Positions 23,096-36,034 are shown, counted from the stretch's first letter. The stretch is DNA of 64,000 bases from Argentina anserina (GCF_933775445.1 NC_065873.1:12090001-12154000); one strand, 5' to 3'. The notes: generated from the letters alone by a model not told the origin. A program made the numbers and translations.

Positions 23096-23656
23096 ACCGG
23101 AAGCCTAGAATGGTCTTGGTAGGTAAGAAGTCTCTGATATAGCAGCTGTCCTAGGAAGCCTTCACTGTGAAAGAAGAATTTGACAGTAATCTTGTGTGTG
23201 TATCCAAGAGTGATTCTCTTTTTTCCTCTAGTAATATAAAGAGATTGGTAACTGTGATCCCATTTTCATAGCGTTAATTCTGTGGAGTTTGACCCTGGTT
23301 TGTCCCTTCACATTGAGGGTTTCCACGTTATAAATGAATAAATCTGTTATTGCTCTGTTCTATTAGGCCTGCTTTCATTTCTGGATTTCTATATATTCAC
23401 TGAGCTTCTATAATTTAGAAACTTGAACTTTTTTTTTTTACCAAACCAAGGAATGTTTATTTTCTTGAAATCATTTTCATTTCTTTCCGAAACTCTCCAT
23501 TCTTCCTCCGATCTCGTGTCCGAGACAGACGGTTCACTCTCGACATCCTTTGCGTCTTAATACGTCTGTATAATAACGTCTGCTGCAAGTGATTCTTATA
23601 TCCCTCTTATTGGCAAGGCTGAGGAGCCCTCTTGTGATGCAGATGGTAGCAAGAAC

Positions 23657-24530
23657 TTGCCAACAACACTTGTTTTCACTCTCTGCCTCTTCTTCCTGAC
23701 AATTATTCTCATGGTTCCTTTTGAGACGTATAAATCTCGCATTGGTACCAAGGGTTTCACTCTAGCTATTGGGATTGATTATCATGATACTTTTCCACCC
23801 CTAGCAAAGATGATTACTCTCCCTGCTTCCTTGTCGTTCTTGCATCTTGAGGCTCGTCTCTTTACCAGCCTGACGATGTTGATAGTGCTTTTCAAATTTT
23901 GCACGTAATATATTCATATATGTGCCGCCTTAATATATTCATATATGAAGTGAAACAAGCTTCTCACATCGTTTTCCATAAATTCTGACTGCATGATTCT
24001 CTCTATCAAAAGCTGACTGACTATTCTTATTTTGGTTCAGAATGTTGGTAACTCTCGCTGTATTGATTTGGGGAGTGGGGAGAACCTTAATTCTGAAAGC
24101 TCTCAAACAATTTCTTCATACCCATTTTCACATCAAACATTTGGGTGCCTAAAATGCTTCCTTGAACTTGATATTGCTTGTTTTGAGAAAAGGGCAGTTA
24201 TATATCCCAACGCAAAGTATGCTCTATAAATTATCAAGGACACCGGATTTGGGTGCGAAATTGATTTACATTGAGCAGATTGACAACTATCATCAGAACT
24301 CGATCACAACCTTGAACCTGATATTCACTAGCGATAACAAATTCGAGTACACATGCAAATTTGCGTCGGACATCCTTTTCGGTAAGAGATTTGAACAGGG
24401 AATTCAATTAGATTGTAGATCACTAGTCAGAGTTTTTTTTTTCTTGTTATATGCTGGGTGCATCCTGTTCAATATGATCTTTGTAGCTCCCACTCATCCT
24501 ATGGTTGATAATTCTCCCTAATCACTTGCA
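23657..24530 (+). pseudogene. Ty1/copia reverse transcriptase scraps
   Basis: At about 23722-23905 the frame reads YKSRIGTKGFTLAIGIDYHDTF and then PLAKMITL, matching the copia RT stretch YKARLVAKGFTQ..GIDY..TFSPVAK. At 24150-24290 LKCFLELDIACFEKRAV and then AKYALYKLSR..DLGAK match the later LKYFLGLEIA...QRKYALDLL...GAK part. The middle of RT, including the catalytic YVDD box, is missing. Several shifts occur, and no LTR is seen at either side. Confidence 0.7.
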
Positions 24531-24539
24531 GGCGTTTAC

Positions 24540-25785
24540 CGGGGATGTTATTATGTTATAGTCTCAAGATTTTATAAAGCAAGGAACTTGTTGGAGCAAA
24601 GTTTGTGCCAGATTCAGGGTTCGGTTCTAGAGATTTGTCAAATCCCTACTCAGAAATGTAGATACCCTCTGAAATATAATAGAGCAGAAGAAAAGGAAAA
24701 GACGTAGAAGAAAGTAGAATACAGTATAAGAAAGGAGGACAAATTCGGTAATGAACAGTGTCCCTGCTTTTTGAAAAACAACTTATCGGTTAATTGGATA
24801 ACCTCTATGGATTGACCGTCCCTTGCTTTTCCGGATTCGCACTCTCTCTCTCTCATCGCAATAGAAACTAATTTCGTCGAAAAGATGAAGTGGCCTTCGT
24901 CTCAGCTGCCAACCCGATCAAGTTCTCCCTCTCCTCTCTCTGTCAGTGTACTCTATTTTCAAAAGAAAAAAAATTGGAAGCGAGACATGTAGAAAGGAAA
25001 AACACACGCGTCATTAACAAATTGAAGCATGCCAGAGCCCAAACAAAAAGCCGTGTAAATAGTAAATTAATTAATAGGTAAACACTGTTCGGTATTGTTT
25101 CTAATTGTAGCTGCGTCACTGTTTCGAACTGTAGCACGACACTGTTTCTATACTGTTCCAAACCTACAGGCCGAGTAATATATAGTGAAATGTAGTTTGA
25201 GTTTTGAGTTACACCTGCTGATGGCAAATGACTAATCACAAGTAAACGACTAAATCACCAAGTAGCAAATAAGAGTTGAAGTTCCAACTTCCTAATGAAA
25301 ATACTTCTATAAAGCTTCAGAAAGGAATTTCATTTAGGATTGGTCTAGTGCTGAAATCTGGTATTTAAATAACCCCAAACACTTCTACTTCTCGTTAAGA
25401 ATCCTTGGGACGAGTAAACGAATATGACCAGTTCAACAGGTGATAACATACAAGAAGAAATCAATGCTAGAAGCTCATACAAAAAGAAAGGGACAGAATA
25501 ATTTGTTTTTTGCTTATAAAAAGGAGCTTACATGATTTACAAAATTCATTAGATTGGCCCAAGTGATGATCACGTATCATGCTGTGAATCTTAAGCATTG
25601 CTTTAGCTTCATCAGTACGTCAGAGGTAAATGAAGTAAATGGACCTTTTCAAGACTAATTTACAACAAATATTTTTTCTTTTCCCTGTCAAGGGATGTGT
25701 GAGAAGTATGATGGGTAGTCGAACAGCACTCTTCATTTTTCATATATGCTTGGGACTTGGGAGACCTTAAGCCATGGCTTTGTTT
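24540..25785. other. Spacer and 3' region of the RLSB-like gene
   Basis: No protein-like frame is seen. The last 250-300 bases (about 25500-25785) are probably the 3' UTR of the minus-strand gene that ends at 25786. A repeated CACTGTTTC/CTGTTTCTA wording occurs at 25084-25160. Nothing else is recognisable. Confidence 0.4.
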
Positions 25786-28700
25786 TCATTGCTTTTCAAA
25801 TTTGAACCACGTCCAATTTGCATACATGTTTAGACTATCAAACGGCAGAGAATCAGCTTGAGGAGCTTCTGACCTACGGGATAGAACAGCAGGCAGCTTT
25901 TGCCTATACTTCTTCACCATCATTTCAGCCTCTGAAAATAATTTCTGCCAAAAGGAGCCCATTATGGAAACAATGCTAAAACCAACTGAGTAATTTCAAT
26001 TGAGGAAGAGATCATACATACCTCTTTGTTTGATACAAAGAGGCCAGGCTCACTTTCAAGTTCTGCAATGCTGTTTAAAGAAACATATTAAATCTGATTA
26101 GTCCGGGTTCTACGGTCAAAACGAATTTCATTAAAATAAATAAATTAGTAAAGACAATAAGTCAATGAGTAGCTCACTAGAATCTGATTCAATTGAATAC
26201 TCTAAATATAATATTGCAAAAGACAAAAAAACTAAAAAAGTAATTATCAAAACCATCAGGACCTAACAAATTGAGTGTATTCAATATAAGTCAAATAACT
26301 ATCTTATTGTCATTTGAAATCCATGTTTTCTTCTTTTCCCCTATATTACCTAAGGGGGCGATTGTTATAGTCTAGTCAGGCAATTGAACTAATAGCTGCA
26401 CTAAATCTTGGGTCTGAAATTGCTTCCTGAATGACCTAAATCCGTGTCTGAGATAAAGTTCAATTAATAAAACCTCTGAAATTGCTCGTCTACAGATAAT
26501 TTCTAGCGTAGGAGCAATCTAAACAAGCGTTACAGTGGTTTCATTATAGCAAGGGCAGAAATAACCCCAAGTGTCATACAAAAGACTGCCAACCGAAGCA
26601 ATTATAAGTCATAGTTTTAATCGAAAAAAATTGTAAGTGTAATTCAGAGGCCTACGACTCAAGGACAACCAATTGTTGTGTAATTCAGACAACACTAACA
26701 AAACAAAACAAAAAACAAATATAATTGTTTGTGGCCAAAATATGAAGGCCAGAAACAATTGAATACTATGAATCTCTTGGCAGTGAACATGCAATACTAA
26801 AGAATGTTTATCTCACGAGACAGGCTTGCATGATGACCCGTGGGCCGGCTCATAAATTACATCCTTCGGAGAACTCCTTTATCAAATTCCTAATATAGGC
26901 TCTTTGTCAAATATGATTTTATAGACCACTCTAAAGCTGGAAAATCTTGTAAAGTGATCCCTGCCAATGTTGTATACCTTTTATAGGGACCACAACATGT
27001 ATAAACTATGATATGTCCATCATGAGATAACATATATTACTGTTTGGATCAATTGAAACTAAATGTTGTCTAACGGACTCTAACCTATGGGGTATGCAGT
27101 TCAAAAGTGAGGCAATCGTCCAGAGACCTTTTTCTTAACCATTAACCGGAAAAAACAAAATCCTTTCAGAACATTTCTTTTTCAAATACAAGAAATTGTT
27201 AGAAAAAGAGAAATGGGGTCCACCAATAATTAGAACAGACACCAATCTAACGGTCATATGTTGCTCAGTGCACTAGACCAAAAAGTCATAGACTTGGACC
27301 AGAAGTGTGATGAGTACTAAGTATAATAGATTGGACCAGAATTATGCCTCGGTTATATATTTATTCAATCAAGCATTGCAAGAACAAATATGACTTCACT
27401 TGGTCTGAAAAAAAAAACAATAGTATTAGTAAGGCCAATTATCACATACCTAAGAGATATTTTATCAGGAAACATCGACTTCACAACCAGAACTTTGATC
27501 TTCTCATCAACAGAGAGTAGGTCGCCAACAGAAGTGATTCGAGCACGAGTGATATTTGAGATATGCAGCAAGCCACTGAGAAGAGATAAGAAGGGTTTAA
27601 TGCATTTATCCATCTAAAGTGCTTGATGCAAAATAACGGGATCAGGAGCCCAAGATATAGAAAAATCAGAAGAATATAACAAAGAACAAGTGCAGCATCA
27701 TTATAGATGTATGATAAGATGAAGGCAAAATAATGTGAGTTATAGGATTCTATTTGTTGTTTATTTTCATTCTATTATGTATATCCTCAACTTGGGTAAA
27801 CAACGTGAAAGGAGGATGTATATTTCACTCCATTTTCTTTTTGAATCACTTTGATGTCTAAATAAATTTTTTTTATTTTCATTTTCAAATAAGTTTTAAA
27901 TAAAACTAATTATAACTTCTATACTGAAATTTAAAAATATAAAAAACAATTTGTACCAATTTTTTTTTTAAATCCTAAGCAAAAAGGTGAACTAGCAGGT
28001 GCTTCAAACATAATGAACGAGATATTATCCATTTTAATCATAAAATGTCCTAGATATGTTCTATCATATCACAGGACCTTAAAAATCATAACCAATAATT
28101 CTGATAAAACAATTGATACATTATTAGAAGATAATTTATCATTTTCAGCATTCAGGAATATTCAGGGATTTTCAGAAGGACACAGTAGTAATCTTGCTAG
28201 GTTTAAATTGCACAATACATGCCTTCCTCCGTTTGGAGACTTGAAAAATACAGATTCATTGGGCTTATTGTCACTTTTTCATGTATTACAGCTCCTTGGA
28301 GCATCAATAAATTTAAATATTCCTTCTGGGGTCCTAATTTTGGGGGAGTACTCCAAATTTGCAGCATTGACTTCTTTGCAAAGAGGGAAAATCAAGGAAA
28401 CTACGTCCCCCTAGACTAATAACAACATATGCAAGTTTTTTACCTTCTATTAGTTTCACCTATCCTGACTTGGGCTCCATATGGAAATATTTTCTTAACA
28501 GTCCCTTCCAGGAGTGTCCCCTCTCTAAGGTTCAACATTTCCTTCAAAATTATATGGCAGAATGAGGTTAGACACTAATGAAAAAGAAATGGTACAAACT
28601 ACAATTAAGCAGATTCCATGAAACAAAAGAGCAGGAATCTCATGAAAGTCAGTATAGAACTCACCCAGGCCTCCCTTTCACTCAGTACCAAGTCATTCTT

Positions 28701-30895
28701 GGCTTCATCTATCCGAGTGATCTGCACATACATCTGGCAACCCACCTACACCGAGAAATATAATTTGTAACAAACATGCTGACAGTAAAACCTCTTCAAT
28801 GTAAAGAATATCCATGACACCAATTATTAGTATAGTCAAAGTATCACACAGTAGTGACACTTGAAACTCACAGCCTTCTCTACCCGGAAAAGAAGAGGAT
28901 AGAAAATTGTGAAACAATAGCATTAATCTTTCAAAGGGATAACAGTTAATTTATAAGGATCAGAATGGGAAAATGGACCCAACTGCTTATTACCATTCCT
29001 AACCACATTACTAGTACCAATTGTCTACATAAGAAGCTAAAAAAAAAACTAAAATTAGTTGAATCATACTTGTACCAACAAAAACTGGTGGTGGTAGCCT
29101 ATTGAACTGGAAGGATATGAAAGAAAACTTAGTTATTCATTTTGCATGGGGAGAATATGATATGTAAATGAATTCTAATAACAGGGAAGTTTCATTAATA
29201 TTACTTGAATTATACACTAAATTGCAAAAGGCCAGGTCTAAAATTCTGTTTAAGGCCTCAATCTGTACGAGGACACCTCCGAATTTGGAATTTCAAGCAT
29301 CCTCAATGCCCCAGACCATAACTTTTTATGAAAACACTTTTTATGAAAAAAAAAAACAAAGAATATTTGCACGAGTCTGTAACTACATGTGTTTCCGGTA
29401 AGACCTGAGTGTCCCCCATATGCCATATATATACTTATAGAACATATTTTAAATACGAATATGAAACTTTTGTTAAGTCTAGTGATCCACATTTCACTAT
29501 CTAAATTGCTGTAGCTAGAAATATACCAGAACATGATATCAGAATTAATAAAGGTATAAAATGCGTCACCATAAAGAAGTTCAATCAGTCTTGAGTAGCT
29601 AAATGAAAACTCGGAAAAAAAAAACATGGAAAATAAACTTAAAATATCCAACATACATTTTCCTTCAGCTCCGTAAAGTTGTTCACTCTGCTCATTAATT
29701 CGGCTTTTGGTAGAAAAGCTCGCAAACCCTGAAAATAAAAGTCATCACAACATCATTTCTAAGACAACTGCATGACCCTATGAACTAAAGTCAGACACAA
29801 ACCTCAATTCTTGTAAGAAGGCCTCCAGTATTCCATTCTGTAATTGTAACTCTTATAGGTTCATTGAGTTGTTTTATCTGTACAACACACATTAAAAGCT
29901 TCAAATAAAGTGTGGATTTCATTCAAATGAAACATCATCAAGTACTGTTGATAAGTTAAATGGTTATGCAATTCATAAAGCGAAGCATCTTTCTGAACAA
30001 GTCACAAAGCAAGCAAAGAACAAGCAAAAAGCAAGATAAGAACCTGCCTCACTCGGTGCCAAGCAATCCTTCGGAAGAGCCGCCTAGTCGAAAGCAAAGG
30101 CCGGCCACTGAGCGTTCTACCAAGAACCTCAGCAAACAAAATTGTCCCAGGTTCCACAACAGGTTTCCCCGGCATTGCTGCCCCGCTCACCGCTTCACTC
30201 TTAACGATTCCCATCTTCCCTTGAACCATAAATTCCTCGGCACCATAATCCGTATCACAGAGCAAGTATTCCATCTCTTTGTGATACAAAGGTAACACCT
30301 CCTTAGTCAACATTGTCCCCAACACATCCGCCCCTACATTCACATCAAGCTTATTCTCATTGCCCGAAACAACAACACCAACCACAAAATCTCCCGGTTT
30401 AGGCTCATAGTACTCAACCTTAACCTTCTCAACCTCCTCATTCTCATCATCCACATCACTACTCTCCTCAAACACCTCTACTTCTTCCCCTCCATTCTCT
30501 TCTACTTCCTCCACAGAATCTCTTGGAGTAAAAAACTTCAAAAAAGGCGCTAAAGCCTCGTGTTTCTCAGAGTCTTTATCTACTTCTGAAGCAGAAGCAT
30601 CCTCTATAGGAACTGGGGATGGCTTGTTCAGCAACTCAAGCTCTTCATTCTCATCCATCTCAACTCCAATAGACTTAGTCGGCAAATGGGTACTCGGGAA
30701 AACATCAAAAACATCATTCCTAGAGCAAAAGGAGATGGCTTTCTTGGAAAGTAAGAGTCTTTTAGGAAACGAAGGTTTAGGAATTGGGTGAGTTGGGAAG
30801 GTTGGTCTTAGTGTGTTGGAAGTGTAAAGGGGCTGTAGTGAGTCGGGGAAAGAGAGAGACTTACAGGGGTGAACAAGGAGGAGCATAGCTTTCAT
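25786..30895 (-). CDS. RLSB: Chloroplast S1-domain RNA-binding protein (RLSB/PDE338-like)
   Basis: Eight coding exons, all with GT/AG borders and matching phase: 30895-30044, 29877-29803, 29728-29657, 28745-28665, 28541-28444, 27575-27450, 26070-26022 and 25944-25786. The joined frame encodes 503 residues. The N-terminus is Ser/Pro/Lys-rich like a chloroplast transit peptide, then an acidic region (about 85-165). S1-type folds follow: PGDFVVGVVVSG onward (about 167-215), EPIRVTITEWNTGGLLTRIE (about 290-330), and EGTLLEGTVKKIFPYGAQV through LLHISNITRARI (about 370-430). It ends YANWTWFKFEKQ. RLRRIAWHRVRQ-like and AEVLGRTLSGRPLLS blocks are typical of Arabidopsis At1g71720 (RLSB/PDE338), which binds rbcL mRNA in chloroplasts. 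Function here is by homology from memory. No defect is seen. Confidence 0.9.
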
Positions 30896-31326
30896 TTTTT
30901 ATGTTGGGCACCTCATTAGCTCTAGCCTGCCATGGAATCCACCAGTTTTTGCAGCGTGGCCTCTTCCCTATCTCTTCAGTTCCTCAGTGTGATATTTTGC
31001 GTCTACACGGTTTTAAGTTTTAACTCGAGGCTTTACGGGAAATCGATTTTTATAAATAAACAAATAGAGTTTCTGGTCGTACCTCCGAGAACGGAATTTA
31101 GATCACTTTATTCAGATACTTTTATTTTACTTTTATAAATATCTAAAATATTATTTACACCTCTATAATTTTTCTAAAATGTCCAATATCTAATTTGGTA
31201 TATTAAATCAAATTACTATCAATTAATTTATTTTCTACTCTAACGTGGGCAAATGAATGGTGGTCGGCAAATTTACTTTCACAAACAGACATGGGTCGGG
31301 AAACAAAATCAACAATGGTGTCATTG
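30896..31326 (-). promoter_or_regulatory. 5' leader and promoter region of the RLSB-like gene
   Basis: This is the upstream side of the minus-strand gene. I see no clear TATA box close to the ATG; an AT-rich segment at about 31110-31220 lies 200-300 bases away. TATA-less promoters are common for plant genes of chloroplast proteins. The right edge abuts a hAT-type element. Confidence 0.35.
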
Positions 31327-31333
31327 GGTTACT

Positions 31334-31924
31334 TGCTAAGTAGCACGGACACAGACATGAGTGTCCGTATTGGACACGATTCGATACGTAGACACGACAT
31401 ATATAATTTTTTTTGGACACGGACATGTGGTGGACACGTTAATTAAATATTATTTTTAATATATAAATATTTATTTAAAAAATTATTTTATAAATTTGAA
31501 AGTATTTAGAATTTTAGATGTATATATATGTCAAAATGTGCATTAAAATGACGAAAACATAATTTGTTAGAATGGCTAAGGACTTGATAAGTACCTTAGA
31601 TAACTAAAGTTCGAATCTCACCACAAACATTCTTATTTTTATCACAAGTTTCTCTCCTTATATATATATATTAAAGTGTGCATAAATATAACAAAAATTA
31701 AATCTGTTGGAATGGTTGAGGAGTTGTTGAGTGCCTTGGATGACCAAGTTTCGATTCTCACCATAAGCACTTTCACTTTTATTATGAGTTGGTGCGTGTC
31801 CGCGTGTCCGATTCGGATTCTCGCGTGTCCGGGCTGTGTCCAAAGTCAGTTCGCATGTCCGAGCATGTCCGTGTCCGTATCGGACAAGCAATACGGTGCT
31901 CATAGCACGTGTCCGTGCTTCATA
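31334..31924. mobile_element. Non-autonomous hAT-type element (591 bp)
   Basis: The left end reads TGCTAAGTAGCACGGACAC and the right end, complemented, reads TATGAAGCACGGACACG. The flanks are GGTTACT on both sides (31327-31333 and 31925-31931), 7 identical bases that fit an 8-bp duplication with one change. Both subterminal regions are packed with GTCCG/CGGAC words. No transposase frame exists. The interior holds two diverged tRNA-like modules in tandem. Confidence 0.8.
31560..31785 (+). repeat. Two tandem tRNA-like modules inside the hAT-type element
   Basis: Copy 1 (about 31560-31650) has GTTAGAATGGCTAAGGACTT and then AGTTCGAATCTCACCA. Copy 2 (about 31702-31786) has GTTGGAATGGTTGAGGAGTT and then GTTTCGATTCTCACCA. 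The A-box-like and B-box-like positions agree in both, with the same spacing. Copy 1 keeps a near-perfect B box, TTCGAATC. Confidence 0.6.
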
Positions 31925-31989
31925 GGTTACTGGCAATGTAGAACATGGTCAACATTTTTAATTTCTATTGCAGCATGGCCAAGTGTTTT

Positions 31990-32508
31990 TTACCATGGCC
32001 AAGTGTTTAGTGTCCCGGTTGCATCTAAATGTCGCATTTTCATTCGTGAAGTATCAGTCACATTAATTTATCACATTTAATGTATTATAATTTGTGTCTC
32101 ATGTTATATGCAAATGTATTCATTTCAAGTTTCAACACCAACTGTATTGACAAAATATTAATTTGAAAAACCGACCGTAGGATGTCATCATTATAGTGAA
32201 ATATGACTACTATTGAAAATTCACGTACTTCAATAATGTATGAGTCTCGATTGACGCGGTAAACCCTACATAAAACAATATCACCCTATAATGAGAAAGA
32301 CCATATTTCAATGGCGCAGTCACATCCAACTGCCGCATTTTCAATCGTTGGATATCATTTACATGAATCACAACATGCCTACAAATGTGATATAACTTGT
32401 GTTACATGTTATATCCAAATGTGTTCATTTCAACATCAAATGTACAGAGGGAATATTAATTTGAAAAACTAACCGTATGTCTTCACTATAGTAAAATGTG
32501 ACTTTTAT
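31990..32508 (+). repeat. Diverged direct repeats of about 300 bp
   Basis: Two units in the same order: CGCATTTTCATTCGTGAAGTAT with TTATATGCAAATGTATTCATTTC and GAAAAACCGACCGTAGG (31990-32220), and CGCATTTTCAATCGTTGGATAT with TTATATCCAAATGTGTTCATTTC and GAAAAACTAACCGTA (32325-32508). A third, partial one lies at 34500-34690. Part of the motif (CTACTAATGTGGTATAACTTGT, CAAATGTATGCATTTG) recurs in the array at 50741-52661, so these loci are distantly related. Confidence 0.6.
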
Positions 32509-34308
32509 TGTGTTAATTATTTCTTTTACTTAGCTATTTTGTAATGTTTTTATATTTTTGATTAACTTTATTTATTTTTAGGTATTTTGAAGTGGAATAA
32601 AGAAGAAGAGAGAAGAAAGAGAGAGCAATCCAATTCCTAACTCAAATATCAGAAAATTGTGAAATTCCGGCAATTTTTCGAGCACCACCACTTTTGGTGG
32701 TGTCATGCATTTTCGGGCTAATTTTATGGAGGAACAAGGAAGGAGCAACACATTGTTGTATCACAACTAGATCCCATATTTGTAGTTGAGATTTAACCAC
32801 ACCATTTTTCTCTCTTTCTCACAAATCATGGCTTTCCATTGTCCAAAAATCCACACATATATTATGCAAAAATCTGATTTGATTTTGGGTATAATCATCA
32901 CCTCTAGGTCCATCATTACCTAGTCATCACTCACTTCTTCCATAATCATTCACTTCCTCCATGATCACCCACTTCCTTCCATGATCACCCACTCTCTCCT
33001 TTATCACTCACTTATTTCATAACCAACCACCCCACTCACTACACCATTATCTCTCACTTTTCTCTACTTTTTCCACCACAATTCTCCTCTATAAAAACCT
33101 CTATCACCACCACCTCCAGACACACCATTTTCTACAACTAACCAAGAGAAAGAGAAGGAGAGAGGAAGAAAAAATAGAGAGAATAAAGAGAGCGAAAGGG
33201 GAAGAAAAAATAGAGAGAAGAAAGGAAGAGAAATGGGAGAACACGGACAGGGAGAGCCGAAGCGAAGTCACCTTCAATTTTCTCAAGTTACAACCCACAT
33301 CTCCTCAAGGTGCTAATCTCATCAAGCCTCCACAAGAAAAAGGAAGTTCGGTCTCTTCTCCTTTAATTCATCTCTCATGTATTCTTTGATGCTTTTATTC
33401 AAGATTATGTGTAACTAAAGCTCTAGATATGTCTTCGATTTCAAACTCCAATTGATTTATATAATTTTAGATGAGAATTTCTTCACTGATTATTCATTGA
33501 TAATTCTATTGCATGTCTCATTGGGTCGATACTTTGATGCATATTTTAGGGTTTTATTATCTTGAATATGTATATGACCGACATATCATTACATATTCTA
33601 TAAGAGATAAAAAGTTCTTTGCAGGTACTTGTGTGAAGTGATTTCTTAGTAATATAAGACTACCGACATTGACCTTAGATTCTTTGTTGTTACTCAAACG
33701 TTCTTTGACTTTCATGATTTTAATTATTTTAGTCTAGATACCAACATTTCATAGATCAATTAATTGAGAATATAGTTAAGTCGATATCGACATATCGCTT
33801 AACATGACAAGTAAGAGAACGTAATACGGTTAATGACCTAACGACATTGGCTTAACTGTGAGTGCATTCATATATAATTATTGACATTGTTTTGGGGTGA
33901 TTGAAGCATATCTAGGGGTGGAGAGAAGTTATTACCTATTGTTTTTCTCATATATACATCCATATTTACTTTTTAATATTATGTTTTTAGCAGTACTTCT
34001 ATCTTATTTATTTTGTTTCACCAATCAAACTAATTCCGAATACCCTCAAAATATGTGTGGTAGTCCGCCACTGTGTCTAGTTAGTTTTTATTTAATTTCG
34101 TAAATTTTGGTTGAGTCTAGATTAGCTAATTAATAAGGTTTCCGCTCCTGGGTCGAGTCTGCCAGATTTCTGGTTTATGCGTCTGTTTGTGTTTTTAAAT
34201 CTTAGTTTCACCAATTATCTGCGGGTAATGACCCCTATTTTTCATTTACTACATTGATATCATTTATTTGATAATAGGGTATCTTTGTTGGTGCTTTTAC
34301 GCTTATCA
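32509..34308 (+). repeat. Probable solo LTR, Athila-like (about 1.8 kb)
   Basis: It starts TGTGTTAATTATTTCTTTTAC and carries ATTTTTAGGTATTTTGAAG near its start, as Athila-type LTRs do. A TATA box (CTATAAAAACC) lies at about 33091 before a purine-rich leader. It ends near GCTTTTACGCTTATCA. It interrupts a diverged direct-repeat unit: the left flank (TGACTTTTATTG) and right flank (AGAAAATTCATAAATACG) together match an uninterrupted unit at 32205-32240. No gag-pol is attached. About 200 bases of it (33722-33918) recur at the right edge of the window. Confidence 0.5.
33722..33920 (+). repeat. Dispersed repeat, copy 1
   Basis: This part of the Athila-like LTR matches 63796-64000 at roughly nine bases in ten by eye. 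Shared strings include CATAGATCAATTAATTGAGA, CAAGTAAGAGAACGTAAT and TTAATGACCTAACGACATTG. Confidence 0.85.
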
Positions 34309-35007
34309 GTAGAAAATTCATAAATACGTGTAATCCAAAGCCAGTCTTGAAACGTTAACCGGGATGAGACAAAATCGAAATTTACTTGTAATATCGTCCT
34401 TGTTATATTTCTATCTTATTTAATTACAGTGGGATGAGACGCTAAAAGCAACCAAATTTCATTCGGTGCTACCAGTAAGTTAGTCTTCTAAGATGCGTTA
34501 CATCTACAGGTACATGTTATATGTAAATCACAATGTGCCTAGTAAAGCGGTATAACCTTTGTATTAGGTTATATATAAATCTATTAGTTTATAAACCAAC
34601 TATACTGAGAGAATAAAATTTGGAGAAACCGACCGTAGGCTGTCGTTAGTGTAGTGTACTTTGTCCGTGGTAGAGAGTTTACTAAGTTTTAATAATGTTT
34701 AGTGCTCGATCCACATTGTTAACTCTATATGCCTCATACCCTTCTAAAGGGTGGCTATGTTACCGAGATATGATTATGTAAAACTATTAACTCAAGTAGA
34801 TAGCGCATATCAACATGAGTATAGCAATTTATGCGGAAATGTTCAGGCATTGTAGCTATTTTAACGAATTTTTAAAATTGCCAAATAATTTAAAAGACAA
34901 ATAACGGTTGAAAATGAACCATGTGTCACTTTTTAACTTTTTATTAATTTCAAATGTTCCAAAATATTGAAAATGATCGAGTATGATAGATACAAGAATA
35001 ATAACAA
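34309..35007 (+). other. Remainder of the direct-repeat units and spacer
   Basis: 34500-34690 is a third diverged copy of the direct-repeat unit (ACATGTTATATGTAAATCACAATGTGCCTA..., ending GAAACCGACCGTAGG). The rest is AT-rich with no gene. Confidence 0.4.
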
Positions 35008-35191
35008 TGTAAAAGAATATAACTCAACATTTTATTGATTGATAATGAGGCCTATATATAGGCATTACATACAGAGTATCCCGAAGAATCAAGGATTCAT
35101 ATATATTACATTAAAACATAATCTACTCCAATAAGTAAACCTAAATAGGCTAAGACACATACAAAAGTAGAATAATAATTCTCCCGGAACA
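35008..35191 (-). repeat. Copia LTR, minus strand (184 bp)
   Basis: Read on the minus strand it begins TGTTCCGGGAGAATTATT after a purine tract and ends TTCTTTTACA. It shares CGGGATACTC, the TATATATAGG box and the AATAAA-like end with the LTR at 4247-4433, so both belong to one family with LTRs of about 185 bp. Confidence 0.6.
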
Positions 35192-36030
35192 CTCATCCTT
35201 GTGTTGCATGCTTAGGTTGCATGGTGCATATAACGTTGCCTCAGTAAAAACTTTGTCAAGTAAAATAAAAACATCTTGGGTGAAAAATAAAAGTTTGATG
35301 GAAGGAGAAAAAGAGCACAACATACCATCTACATTTGATAGCAACATGTGAGGTAGTCTCCTCCTGATGTCTACAAAACAACTCCTCCTGATTAGTGCAA
35401 TAATCATGGAGTACAAAGAACAATGTATACAACATTCATTACATGCTTCTCAAAAGTAGTCTTGGGCTAATGATTAATCATTAGTCTCGCCACACATCCT
35501 TAGATCTACATGCTATACTTAACCAAACTTAGATCTTAGGAAACAAGATTGCATAACAACTCAAAATAAGAGTTTGCAATGAAAATCAGATTTATGCGTG
35601 GAATGACCTTCACGAACTTAGACATCCATAACTACTTCATCATAATAGGTAGAGTGAACCGTAAAATGTTCTGGAAAGTATGTGTCCGTAGCTTTTCAGT
35701 GACATAAAGTTAACAACCTAATTCGACCGGAGCAGTTCACAGTACTCTGTCGAAGTTAACTAACTTGCAAATTTCCGAACAAAACTGTCATACTTTGCTA
35801 AAACGTACATAACTCACTCAATATAATAGATATAATCAAATGGTTGGTGTCCCTAGAAAGTAGATACATAGAGCAACGGTACCAAATTCATAATTTTTCA
35901 TCTAGTGAGCTGTCCTATAGTCCCGTTGAAGTTGACCTACGAAACTGAACAGTTTTTTATTTTCCACTTTCAATGTGTCTTTCACAATGAAATGAGGGAA
36001 TGGACCAATGAACGACTGATTTTGGTCTGA
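35192..36030 (-). mobile_element. Copia 3' interior relic, minus strand
   Basis: The complement of 35215-35330 is the copia 3' tail (a GTGCTCTTTTTCTCC-like start and a TTTTTACTGAGGCAAC-like end). The complement of about 35620-35960 matches 3440-3720 in the left copia copy over several hundred bases, for example CTCTGTCGAAGTTAAC, ATAACTCACTCAATATAATA and GGTGTCCCT. It is a second, truncated copy of the same family in opposite orientation, with no readable polyprotein. Confidence 0.6.
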
Positions 36031-36034
36031 GATG

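Noticed and set aside
30002..30043. Extension of the RLSB first exon (VLILLF...)
   Set aside because: The frame runs past a GT donor after WHRVRQ. The family sequence continues in the next exon with IKQLNEP, so these codons are intron.
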